Shown piece after piece: positions 32,591 through 43,181 of a stretch of DNA of 64,000 bases. The stretch is from Liolophura sinensis (lineage: Eukaryota > Mollusca > Polyplacophora > Chitonida > Chitonidae). The notes under the pieces were generated by a model. That model did no database searches, was not told where the DNA came from, and was given only the letters and a program-made list of their open reading frames with translations. Within the stretch, counting starts at the first letter, position 1; each line of letters begins with the position of its first letter. The stretch is from positions 23,697,704-23,761,703 of the forward strand of contig NC_088304.1 in NCBI RefSeq assembly GCF_032854445.1. Direction: 5' to 3'. The position numbers and the translations under genes were made by a program.

Positions 32591-33370
32591 GAAAAAAAAA
32601 CAAATTTTCTCTGGCTTATATCTACCTTGACTTAATTATTTGTTTAAATATGGATGGCAAGAATTATTACAACACTGGAGTACTGTCAGAGCCTGGGAGG
32701 AATTGTTCTTTAATATTCGTATTCAAACGAAAGTAGGAAAGAATATGTATGTACCTGAGTGCCTGGGGTTTTATGTCATAATTTTTCAGTCGTATTAATG
32801 CAGGCCTGTGAGATCTTAATGTATATGTTAAAGAGACATACCGCCGAAAGAAATTCAGAATTCTTGAGCTGGTTCAGTTAAATACAAAAATAAATTGCCT
32901 GTATTTTCCGAAATATGTCAATTAGGAGAACTATAATGGTGAATCCCCTACTAGGGTAAACCGTTCCCAGGAGCTAATAACATGCAAATGAGGCAGCGAT
33001 TAGATTCTCCTGCTCCTACGCTTGCGTTTGGATCGCAAATGTAAACAATGCAATAGGCTGGAAGCTCCCTACCTGTTGATAATGTCTTATAACGTACTCG
33101 TAATTCCCACAGATCTGTGCGACAGAGCGGAAGTTACATGGTAGGGCGCATAATTATAACGCAATACCGTCTCAGCTGTATGTAAATGACGTCTAAAATA
33201 ACAGCACATTGTTCTCGCCGACGGCAATATGTCTCTTCAAGAAAAACAACAAGTTTAATTACCCAACCGGGTTACAATGGGAGGAGGAACTCATTCCAGC
33301 AGTTGTTTCCACAATTATCAATATGAAATACCAATTTGCGCTTCCTTTCAGCATCATTACGTATTTTTTC
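32591..33370. other. Intergenic; one family B tail, otherwise unassigned
   Basis: 32745-32812 is a minus-strand family B SINE 3' end (tgcctggggttttatgtcat, atttttcagtcgtatt). The stretch 32820-33260 is less AT-rich, contains an octamer (atgcaaat near 32982) and gives no open frame or family match that I recognise. Confidence 0.35.
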
Positions 33371-33770
33371 AATGCATAGGTTACCTCCCTTCACGAAAGG
33401 TTTCAGGGCAATTATCCAGTGCTTTTAGCACCAGGAAGTACCAGTGTGATTGAATTTAATCAAGCAAGGAATTCCGTATTTTCGTAATACAAGGTTACTT
33501 CCCTTTTCAAGGATTTCTCTCTTGACATCAGGTATCTGTCCTTTGCAACAGTATTAACGCATATGGGCTATGTAAATACTGCCCTAAACTTTGCACATAA
33601 TCGAATTGCAATGATTCAAAAGTAGTTAACCTTACCAGAAATTACAGAGGTGCATTGGTCACAGTTAATCATTGTGGTTGATTCAATTCCATCATACTGG
33701 TGCTTCCAAATGCCAAAAGCATCGGATAATTGCTCTGATACCTTTTGTCAAAGTTAGTAACCTGTGCATT
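33371..33770. mobile_element. MITE-like element 3 with ~95-bp inverted ends (400 bp)
   Basis: The left end reads aatgcataggttac and then ggcaattatccagtgctttt; the right end is complementary (aaaagcatcggataattgct, then agtaacctgtgcatt). The similarity covers about 95 bases on each side. No coding frame. Confidence 0.8.
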
Positions 33771-33837
33771 ACGAACATGCGGACTAGTTTTTAAAATTTT
33801 ACATATGTTCTAGCGCCCTTTAAGAGTGTGTGACGGC

Positions 33838-34160
33838 TTTGGGTTTAATGCCGTGCTTGTCAATTTTCTAGCCGTATGGTGATGAAGGAGTCCTTATAGG
33901 ACATGTTCGCTGATGTGCCTCCTTTTTGCAGGGCGGATTTCCACCGCTCGTTTATCTAGTGCTGCTTCACTGACGACTTACCAAAGGCAAGTATAACCCG
34001 AGACATTATAATGATATGGTTCAACCAGTCGTTGCACTTTCCCCTAATGCTGAACGCCAAGCGAGGAAGCTTTTAAGGTCTTATGTGTGACCCGACCTGA
34101 TCCTGAATCTACCGCTCCCGAAGCAGACTCTCTAACAACTGAGCCATCACGCAAGTCGCA
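33838..34160 (-). mobile_element. Family C SINE, nearly full length
   Basis: gggcggatttccaccgctcg, gctgaacgccaagcgagga, and the tRNA-like head on the minus strand (agagtctgcttcgggagcgg). The 3' tail is diverged. Confidence 0.85.
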
Positions 34161-34794
34161 CTTTTAGATATTATCGCGGTTTTACAATTAGTACTTGCAC
34201 ACAGCATACGTTTGAATACGTTTAGGTAGTTCTCTGCAGATTTAAAGATGGGATAAATTGCACTTTGATTTGGATGCTTTGATCGTGGGCGTGTGTCTCA
34301 ATATGTGTCCCTTCATGCACAAACATGGAGGTAAGCGTTACATTGTAAAGCACAATAATAACATTTTGTTTAAATCATTAAGGTATAAGTATGTTCGGTA
34401 AAAATTATGTTGACCAGCTCTAGGTGAGGAATGGAGTGTATTATGATAAAGTTAAGTGACGCGCGGAGGTTGGAGGGATAGCTGGATGTCAGTATGTGTA
34501 GCTTACCCGTAATTCTACCAATATTTGTATGACACTTAACGCAGCCAGGTGTTTCCTGTGTCTCCATTACGTTAGGTGTAAGTTACACAAGATGTGCGGA
34601 GTGTTTGTGAACCAACCTAAATTTAGACTTGTTCATTTCGCCTAGAGCTCGGAAGTGTGCCTGTGATGTGCAATGTACATCCTTAGGACAATGAAATGAA
34701 CACAGTGAAGTGATCATATGTAATTCCATATTAGAAAATACAGAGAGGAAAACACATAGGCTACAATTTGTTTTTTACAGATTATGATTCTGGG
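34161..34794. other. Intergenic, nothing recognised
   Basis: No supported gene or repeat. Confidence 0.35.
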
Positions 34795-35518
34795 TTTGTC
34801 TCATTTTTAACATACATTGTAGGTGCAGATGGAAAGATATCACATAGACTCATTGACACGGATGGATAGATATTACGTAGATATAGGAGGGTATAGAAAG
34901 ATGCAGAACAAACACTGAGGTTTGTCTCATTATTAACATACATTGTAGGTGCTGATGGAAAGATATCACATGGATTCATTGACACGGATGGATAGATATT
35001 ACGTAGATATAGGAGGGTATAGAAAGATGCAGAACAAACACTGAGGTTTGTCTCATTATTAACATACATTGTAGGTGCAGATGGAAAGATATCACACAGA
35101 CTCATTGACACGGATGGATAGATATTACGTAGATATAGGAAGGTATAGAAAGATGCAGAACAAACACTGGGTTTGTCTCATTATTAACATACATTGTAGG
35201 TGCAGATGGAAAGATATCACATGGACTCATTGACACGGATGGATAGATATTACGTAGATATAGGAAGGTATAGAAAGATGCAAAACAAACACTGGGTTTG
35301 TCTCATTATTAACGTACATTGTAGGTGCAGATGGAAAGATATCACATAGACTCATTGGCACGGATGGATAGATATTACGTAGATATATGAGGGTATAGAA
35401 AGATGAGGGGAAAACACTGAGGTTTGTCTCATTATTAACATACATTGTAGGTGCAGATGGAAAGATATCACATTGAATCATAGACAGGAGGGTATAGAAA
35501 GATGCAGAACACACACTA
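34795..35518 (+). repeat. Satellite, ~125-126-bp unit, six copies
   Basis: Units begin tttgtctcattattaacat at about 34795, 34921, 35047, 35172, 35297 and 35423. The last unit is truncated. Because 126 is a multiple of three, a minus-strand frame (CDIFPSAPTMYV..., 42-residue repeat) stays open in parts, but single-base length changes break it. Confidence 0.95.
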
Positions 35519-35772
35519 TGTCACGAGGGGAATCAGTGCTAAGAATTGGTGGACATTACATCAAAGTTCACACAGTTTAGTAAACCCTGTGCTAATGTTC
35601 CTCGTCAGTGACACTGGATGAACGGTGGCTGACAAAAAACACTACGTGAACATCAGATGAAAAATTTCTGACCACGAACCTCATGTGAACAATGCACGCA
35701 TGTACTCACACAGATATATCATAACTGTAGCTCAGTGGCCATCCCACGTTGTCTCATCGAATTATTATTTTA

Positions 35773-35945
35773 AGTTATTTATTTATTTTATTGATGTTTC
35801 ACGTTGTACTCAAGAATGCTTCACCTTTTTTTCGGTGGTCATCATTATGGTGGGATAAAATCGGGCAGATCCCGGGAGAAACGCATTAACATCCGCAGGT
35901 TGCTGCCATATCTGCCGACGTATATACAACGGGGGAGGAAGTTGT
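35773..35945 (-). mobile_element. Family A SINE, 3' part, diverged
   Basis: agttatttatttattttatt, ttgtactcaagaatgcttca, atcattatggtgggataaaa, acatccgcaggttgctgc. Confidence 0.8.
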
Positions 35946-36049
35946 CCATTTCATGAGTGAAGTGCAAGATTTAAGAATGTGAAAACACGTCAATTTGTTT
36001 CAGCAGGCTTCAGTCCAGATGACTACTATTGATTTATAGCACGTAGGTC

Positions 36050-36330
36050 TACATCACGTGATCGTTCTCGTGCTGCGGCCCTCGACCCGCGAGTAGCGGC
36101 CCGCGGCACGGTGACGGTACCATTCGCGCTCGATTTGCTCTGTACTCGTGGCGAGGGCCGCGACCGGCGGGACGCGTGGCGAGAGGACGGGGACGGTCTT
36201 CGTCCTCGACCTCTTGTGTCGCGCCCCGAGGGTCGCGAATCGCGGCACGAGAATGGTACTATTCGCGCACGATTTGCTCTTTCCTTGTGCCGGGGTCGAC
36301 GAAGGGAGGCGAAGGGAGACAACTCATCTA
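36050..36330. other. CpG-dense block with internal direct and inverted repeats
   Basis: About 280 bases of very high GC and CpG density in otherwise AT-rich DNA. Two units align directly: ggtaccattcgcgctcgatt at 36116 and ggtactattcgcgcacgatt at 36254, each followed by tgctct. A tcacgtga E-box lies at 36054-36061. Both strands stay open over most of the block because of composition; the frames look Arg-rich and lack domains. It could be a promoter-like CpG island, a GC-rich satellite or inserted foreign DNA. Confidence 0.6.
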
Positions 36331-36820
36331 GGAATCGAAAGATACCCTTGTGTGTAAGTTATCGGCCTTGGGGACACATTGTACGTAAAACAGATCAATC
36401 TCTTAAGGATGAGTTAAACGTAAGTCAAGCCCAACATTCGTTTACCAGTCATAGACCATGAAGGGGCGTTCCATTTCTATATTCGCGTGGCACATTTCCA
36501 AAATAAGCTGAAACTGCAGTTCCCAAACGTATGTGTAAGAAGAAATGTCCAAGTAACAAATACAGCTGAGAACATATAAAAGAGAGTCATTCATCAGAAG
36601 ACAGTGGATATTCTAGGCATCACATCCACATCAAATTTCAAACGTGTAGTCGGTGCATCATTTCCAGGCTCAACTCAGTTATGGGAACATCAGTCTTGCT
36701 TTGATTGCAACTTTTCGTCCAAACAACACGTTGACAGAGTAAACCTGGAAACATGAATACGGCCCTTATACTAGCATATAGCTTAAATTAAAATATGTAC
36801 ACCAAAGAACCAGAGACCAG
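36331..36820. other. Intergenic, nothing recognised
   Basis: Contains gtaagt at 36353, 25 bases after the CpG block, which could be a donor if that block is a first exon. Otherwise unassigned. Confidence 0.3.
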
Positions 36821-37183
36821 TATGTATGTGTGCTTGGGGTTTAACGTCATACTTAACAATTTGTCAGTCATAAGACCACGAGGAGTCGCCATGTGTGTTT
36901 ACATATATCGTGTCTTCTTGTGACAGGACGGGTCCATGCCGCCAAAGCGCTGCCGCCACTGAGGTATCATCCCGACGACACCAGACATGACATCCCACCC
37001 AGTCACATTTTACTGACACCGGGCCAACCAGTCATGTTTACTTTCTCTAACCTCTCAATGCTAAGCGCCAAGCGAGGCAGCCACAATTATCATTTATTAG
37101 ATCTTTGGTATTACCCGACCCGAGTTAGATTCCGATCTTCCGACCCCGAGGCGGACGCTCTAACAGTAAGTCCACCGAAGTGG
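36821..37183 (-). mobile_element. Family B SINE, full length
   Basis: Minus-strand head with tRNA-like A box (tgttagagcgtccgcctcgg), then ctcgcttggcgcttagcatt, tgactgggtgggatgtcatg, and the 3' end taaaccccaagca with a (cata)n tail. Confidence 0.92.
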
Positions 37184-37404
37184 TCTTAAGCGGACAAATC
37201 ATTTTGCTCGAAGTTCAATATGGTCTCGAAACTAAGTAACCAGGAGAACAAACTTCAAAAACACTGACAGATAATATCCTCAATAATTGTGCTGTTAAAT
37301 TTCAAACAGTTGCGACTTGCAGTTTCCGAGAAAGGCGACTAAACAAAAAAATACTGCCCAAAAAGAATGATTTTAATGATCCAAGCAAGAATAGTGACTT
37401 CCAG

Positions 37405-38285
37405 CTTTCTCGATTTCGATACTGACTTTATTCACTCGCGTAGAACATCCATTGCGTCTTTCCAATAGCACTGAAAGCTGTGCGCATCTCTGTGGAATGC
37501 GTCTTAAATTCGTATTTCTTAGATCTTTGTTGGTTTGTGTTGAAACTTGTTTTGGGAATTCACAATGCGATTATTGACCTGTAACGCCCATTTTGGTTGA
37601 CGGCAGGCATACGAATGTCTGTTTCGACGCATAGATTTACAAAGTTTGTACTTATCCGGTTTGTTATAGGTGGGAAAATGGTCCCCCTGCCATAGCTGCA
37701 GACTTAGTAATGAGGACACGTTGTCCCTGTCGACACTCTATGCAACTCCTAGGTTAAATACAGCTAGGGGGTAGTCCATTAGTCACGGTGGGTTAGGAAG
37801 GTCTGAATACAAGGGCGGTTGATCCTTAAAGTCTCATTTAGCGGAGACGTGCCTGAGTGAATGGACGGTCATCACTAACACCCGGTTCCCAGCTAATACC
37901 AGATCCTACAGCTTAATCTATCTTAAACTCCCAGTATTCAGAAGAAAATAATCCCTATTGTGAACGGCCATGCGTGTACCAAGTCATGCGAGTCGGGATA
38001 CGTCCTACAGCACTGTGGGATATGGAGCGCTATACATATGCTCCGGAATCAGTGCATCAAAACAGACTTTCGTACACCAGCCCTTAACCAAAATGGACGT
38101 TCTAAATCAATGTTCAACACAAACGACAAAAGAACTAAAAAAGTATATTAAGTACGAAATTAAAACGGGTTCTTGCAAAGATAAGCAATCAACACTTTTT
38201 CGGTGATGTTGGAAAGACGTAAGGAATGTCCCAGGCGAATGAATGAAATCAGTGTCAAAATCGAATGCCACTCTCAAGTTATCAG
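37405..38285. mobile_element. Fold-back element with ~235-bp inverted arms
   Basis: The left arm 37405-37640 and right arm 38052-38285 are complementary: for example cgtctttccaatagcactg against the complement of gatgttggaaagacg, and cgcccattttggttgacgg against the complement of ccaaaatggacg. The spacer is about 410 bases. No transposase frame was seen. Confidence 0.8.
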
Positions 38286-38518
38286 TCATCGATAATTAAG
38301 ATATGAACCTCAGTCCTCAGTCGCGCTTTGATCACAACTGTTAATACATCCAACGTGCAAACGTATTTTTTATGCGGTTAAGATTGTTCTGTTTCCCGCA
38401 TTCCTAGGAACTCTTCGAGAAAGTGTTAATGTCGGGGTAATTTAATCTTTAGCATGAAGGAAGAAAATTAGTTTTCTTTTTTTTTTTTACGTTTTCGTCC
38501 CCTTTATACAATGGTAAA

Positions 38519-38830
38519 TGTATGCATGCTTGTATGCTTGTATGCTTGTATGCATGTATGTATGTATGTATGTATGTATGTATGCCTGGGGTTTAACGTC
38601 GTACTTAACAATTTTTCAGTCATATGACAACGTGAAGTGATTAGCTGTGTGTACATAAACTGTGTCTTCTTCTGGCAGTCCATGCCGCCCAAGTGATGCA
38701 GCCACTAAAGTATCATGTCAAAGACACCAAACATGACACCCCACTCATAATGCTGACACCAGTCCAGCCAGTCATGTTTTCTTGCTGTAACCTCTGAGTG
38801 CTGAACGCCAAGCGAGGCAGCAACAAGTAA
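38519..38830 (-). mobile_element. Family B SINE with expanded (tgta)n tail
   Basis: (tgta)n at 38519-38585 is the SINE tail, followed by ctggggtttaacgtcgtact, gtccatgccgcccaagtgat and ctgaacgccaagcgaggcag. Confidence 0.9.
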
Positions 38831-39339
38831 CACTCACTCACTCACTCACAAGAATGAGACTACTGTGTGTATGCCACCATCATGACCATAGAAAAGAAGT
38901 GTACAACTTTCACTCATTGCCACCGCTAAAAAATATAACGTGTGCTACAAAGCAGCATGTGAAAATCGAAGCTGGACTGGTGACCGTGGGAAACGGCAGG
39001 CAAGATCGAGTAGAACTGCTTCATATTATTGCCCCTGGCGTGCACAATTACACATGGTGTCCGTAACTTGAATAAATTAAGATAAGAGTGGAGTTAATCC
39101 TTCTCTAATCTCTCCATTCAATAGTAAATAAAAGGTTGAATCCACGTAGGCCAAATCAAAGCTCCCGGCCGTCCATCGCGTTACGTCATTGGATATATAG
39201 GACTCAGGAAATTTGGAAATATGGGGCAGGCAATTAAATCTGTGGATATCTCTATCAAAACAAAAAGTTTGCAGGTTTCTAATGTTTCAAAGTGATCAGA
39301 AGTTTGTTAATAAAAACAAGTCATGCCAAGACTGAAAAA

Positions 39340-39422
39340 TGGTACTTGTTGCTGCCTCGCTTCACGCTAAGCATTGAGAGGTTAGAGCAAGGAGCAGGAC
39401 TGGCTGGCATTGTGTCAGTATA
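39340..39422 (+). mobile_element. Family B SINE, left part, interrupted
   Basis: gttgctgcctcgcttcacgc, agcattgagaggttagagca, ending gtgtcagtata at the insertion point of the next element. It continues at 39653. Confidence 0.9.
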
Positions 39423-39652
39423 CAGGGTGTCGCAGAAGTCGTGCACCATCCTGATTTTCATTTTTTTTTTTCTATGTTTCAGATTTAGTACTGAGTTTTT
39501 CTGTCTTTTAGAGTTAATTATAACTAATAAACTAATAGTACAAGAAAGAGTTGAATTGGTTTTTATGTTTGGAAGAGATGGGGCAACATACCGCTCTGTA
39601 GCTCAAGCATTCAACCTCAACCTGGATGCTGCGTGACTTCTGGGACACCCTG
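39423..39652 (+). mobile_element. Tc1/mariner-type deletion derivative inserted in a SINE (230 bp)
   Basis: The ends are inverted: left cagggtgtcgcagaagtc, right gacttctgggacaccctg, with one mismatch in 18. tata is present on both sides, against one tata in intact SINE copies, giving a TA or TATA duplication. The interior encodes a remnant (QERVELVFMFGRDGATYRSV) resembling the N-terminal helix-turn-helix found in some IS630/Tc1/mariner-type transposases. The catalytic domain is absent. Confidence 0.9.
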
Positions 39653-39720
39653 TATAATGTGACTGGGTGGGGTATAATGCATGCTGTCTTCAGTCCCAAG
39701 CATACATACATACATACATA
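39653..39720 (+). mobile_element. Family B SINE, right part after the insertion
   Basis: tataatgtgactgggtgggg, an internal deletion, then cagtcccaagcatacatac and a (cata)n tail. Confidence 0.85.
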
Positions 39721-41352
39721 TACACCGTATATGTTACCAATTTTCTGTTATCATGCATGTGATTGTAGTATTATCACGTCGACCTATATCACTGTCGAAC
39801 TCTTAGATTTCCCTTCTAAAGGAAAACATACCTGGTCGTTAATTGTGGACAAGAGAGAATGAATTTTCTCTCTACTTGCACCCAGATAGACCGTGTAAGA
39901 TTGTCGGAAAAACTTTAAACCTATGGACACATGTCACTATGGGCTTGTATACGGTATGTACAGAGTCAGTGGAATGATATATAGATGTGGCCGGGCTCCT
40001 CTTCGCTAAAAGGGGCATAAATAAGGGGTAAATAGCTGCAGGGCATGGTGGAGACTTTCTCGCTATGTACAACGTAACACAGCGAGCACAGCGGCTTTAC
40101 AATCTGGCGTTACGGCTTGAGCCAGACAGCATACCTGGACAAAGGCTTGAAGCCTTTGATGTCGCCGTCAACCTCACTCTGATACCTGTCAACATTAAGT
40201 GACAGCCAACTACTACAGCACAGAGCTAGGGAGGCAACTTTGTGAATAAGACATATACACATTAAAGCCTATAGAGATGAAACGTCTGAATACGGAAGCA
40301 TCTTAAAGGTATCAGTCAATATAACGAGGGTCTATAAAAGAGGCTTTTGACGATAAAAGGGTATGCCACAAAAATACCACACCTTTGCAACTCAGATATA
40401 TTTTTCAAACAAAACCACATCAAAAGAAAGACAAAATAGCGGTGATCTGTAAGTCGGTATAAAGTCTACACAAAGCAGCATCTCTAGCTAGTGTATCTTA
40501 CAGGAGCTATGTAGCCAGGTATATCATGCAGCCAAGTATTGAAATCCTTTTACAGACTCTTTATGTATCCACTGGTCTTTCATCCATGGATTTATATACA
40601 TAGACACATCGCTTCTTTATCAAATAGTTTTGCTTGGGTGCAGCTCTTTAGTCAGCTTGTATTCTATTTTAAATACATCTGCCCATGCGTATATACACAT
40701 TAAATATATCGATATGAGCATCAGCGTGACAAAATGGTTTCTTCACGTCAAAAGAATATGCTTGGACGTCATTGTTTATGCGAATTATTTATTTATCTAT
40801 TTATTTCATTGGTGTTGTCGTGCTGAAGATTTATTTTTAATTTATTAAATTTATGAGGTGCATGGAGTTCTGTGAAGAAAACCACGGACGTTCGTCATGC
40901 AGAATACTTGAAACGCTTGGTTTTTACCTGTATTTCTTAATACGTAGTATTAGCTCCATTGGGCGAAGCTGACACCTGATTTAACAATGTAGGCTTCTAA
41001 TCTAATCTGGTCCCCGAGTTCAGCGATGGCGTCATGCATTTCCGAATATTTCCCACCATTGACCAAAAAACATGCATAAAACACTGGGGTTATTAAGAAA
41101 TATGACATATGCCTCAAAGTGAACAAAGTTTGTCCTTATTTTGCTTGAAACGTGCTCTTCTTTTAAAAGTACCTTTCCATGTACCCTTTAAAGCCTTTTA
41201 CACCTTACGCAGCAAGAGAAGGAGTCGAACACGCGACCACGCTGATCAAGGACACGATTGTCCCGCGGAGCAAGTGCGTTTGTGCAGATTACATGCAGGC
41301 CCTATATGAGATGTGTTAGTTCAAACTTGGGATGGGTCATACAAAAGACTTT
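39721..41352. other. Intergenic with small repeat remnants
   Basis: A short family A-like tail (ttatttatttcattggtgtt) lies at 40790-40816 on the minus strand. At 41215-41290 a minus-strand tRNA-like B box (cgtgttcgactcc) occurs without a convincing tRNA fold. No gene. Confidence 0.35.
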
Positions 41353-41635
41353 ATAAATGATACTTGTTGCTGCCTAGCTTGTCGCTCAGCTCTGAAGGAT
41401 TAGAGCAAGGAAACAGGACTGGTTGACTTGGTGTCAGTAAAATGAGACTGGGTGGGGTGTCATGTGTGGTGTCTTCGGTATGATACTTTAGTGGCGATAG
41501 AACTTTGGCGACATGAACTCGCCATGCCACAAGAAGACGCAATATATGTACACACACCTAATGTCTCCTCGTCGTCACATTAAAAACTGAAAAATTGTTA
41601 AGAGCAACGTAAAAACCCAAGCATAGATACATACA
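41353..41635 (+). mobile_element. Family B SINE, head truncated
   Basis: gatacttgttgctgcctagc, gtcagtaaaatgagactggg, catgccacaagaagacgc, aacccaagcatagatacat. Confidence 0.9.
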
Positions 41636-42640
41636 GACCAGACATTACAATTCGATGAATAAATAAGATTCGCCTGCACACAGAAAAGAAGAAAACCGGT
41701 TTGACCTATGCATATATTTAAAAAATAAAATAAATAAATAAAATAACAGGTGTTTGGGTTTTTTGCGAATAAACTAATTCTTTTGATGTCTTCAAGCATA
41801 TGTGTATACGTGCACTGCATTTAACATATATTTTCAAAACAATTGCATAAGACGTTGTATGAAGGCCGCTGAACATAAAATTCGGATCTGACACGGAAAC
41901 CTGTTTTAATGTAAAACTGTTCATCAGTTTGAAATATTTCAAATAATGTAAGCCCCAGGATCCTGTACTCTTGAACTTATAGACAGATCTACAAATGGCG
42001 TTCGAAGTTTTCAGCCAAGTTCAATCAAGCCTACAGTTTTATTGTATATATTATAAATACATAAAAAAAAATTTTCAGTTTTTTTTATTTTTGTTATTAT
42101 TTAATAGTAAGACATATATACAGTGTATAGCAGTATGTACGTGCAACTAAATTATCAGTGACAGTGTTTTAAGGAAATGGTCCACATGCATGTATGTATA
42201 CAGTCGTAGGCATATACATGTGCGGTATACGACAGATGTAGACCTACAGTAGACCCTATACAAGCGTTGAGCTATGCAATAAGTACATGAATATCAGCAG
42301 GCCAACTAAATAAGACAACAGATGTCGGCGGACACGGCCGGGCCTGAGGGTACGTGGCAATTTATAGTCGGTCATGATTATATGTACCGACTAGGCCTAT
42401 TTATACTAGTCAGGCAAACGTAAATAGTGCTTGACAGCCGTATATATAGATATACATGGGTTGGCTACCTGATCAATAAAAAGCCTAACAAAAAAGTCGA
42501 TACTGTAACTCATGCCAATATATTTCTTTGGCAGGTAAAAGATTCAAATGCATGACATTTTAACATACAGGTATTACAAACCAATAAATATTTCTCAACA
42601 CTTTTTAACACCACTATTTTTATATGCCGTGAATTACAGT
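41636..42640. other. Intergenic, nothing recognised
   Basis: AT-rich. The last 300 bases approach the inferred TTC28-like promoter. Confidence 0.35.
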
Positions 42641-42959
42641 GCTGGTAATGAACTGAAAATAATCCCAGGTGGTCAATTAAGCCACCTGATCGTGACTGGG
42701 ATGACAAGGTTACCTCCCTTGCCCTTGTGGTATCTGCAGTGTTGTTGATTCACGGCCACAACCCAGCGCCGTTTACACCTGTACGCTGTCCAGGTAAACA
42801 ATGTGATAGGTTCATTAGTGAGGCTTACCTGAGGACTTTACACAAGGATTATGACTCAAAACAGTTGTTAAATGTGAAGCTAACTGCTAGTGTGTTAAAA
42901 CAAGTGGGAATATACGAGTGAAGTAAGTCGATGAGAAAGTGGGCGAGCCCTTTGGGCCG

Positions 42960-43148
42960 TTTGGTTTGAGGCTATCTAAATAACGGGCCCAGATACAAGA
43001 TGGCGGTGCTAAACAGCGGCACTATGTACGGGACAGTGTGATACCAGAGGGTTATAATGTGGATTTGTACGATTGGAGAAGGCTCAGCGACCTTGTGTCC
43101 ACGGGAGATACTGTGAGTGTGGACACCATTGAGTCTAAACAAATTACC
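42960..43148 (+). promoter_or_regulatory. CpG-rich promoter/5' UTR with YY1-type motif, TTC28-like gene
   Basis: CpG dinucleotides are visibly denser from about 42,950 to 43,290 than in surrounding sequence. The motif caagatggcggtg at 42997-43009 matches the YY1 element (AAGATGGCGGC type), typical of start sites of broadly expressed, TATA-less genes. The ATG inside that motif opens only a 13-codon frame, so it is probably not the main start. The better start is at 43149. Assignment to the TTC28-like gene rests on strand, phase match and position. Confidence 0.45.
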
Positions 43149-43181
43149 ATGGAGGTGGGAGCGATGCAAACCGCTGGACAG
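43149..43181 (+). CDS. TTC28: Candidate first coding exon of a TTC28-like gene
   Basis: The ATG at 43149 lies in a full Kozak context (accATGG) and encodes 11 residues, MEVGAMQTAGQ. It ends in phase 0 at a consensus donor, cag|gtgagt (43181/43182). The next supported coding exon on this strand, at 53361, also begins in phase 0, so joining the two keeps the frame. An alternative upstream reading in the same exon (RDSVIPEGYN..., frame of 43038) stays open and ends at the same donor, also in phase 0, so the N terminus could be longer. The intervening intron would be 10,179 bases. No transcript evidence is available, so the link is an inference. Confidence 0.4.

Noticed and set aside
36026-36461. 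Arg-rich frames open on both strands over the CpG-dense block
   Set aside because: High GC removes stop codons; no domain, and both strands are equally open.
42727-42921. 64-codon plus-strand frame upstream of the YY1-type promoter
   Set aside because: No acceptable start, no domain, and internal caggtaa words suggest non-coding sequence; it could be an upstream exon but cannot be supported.
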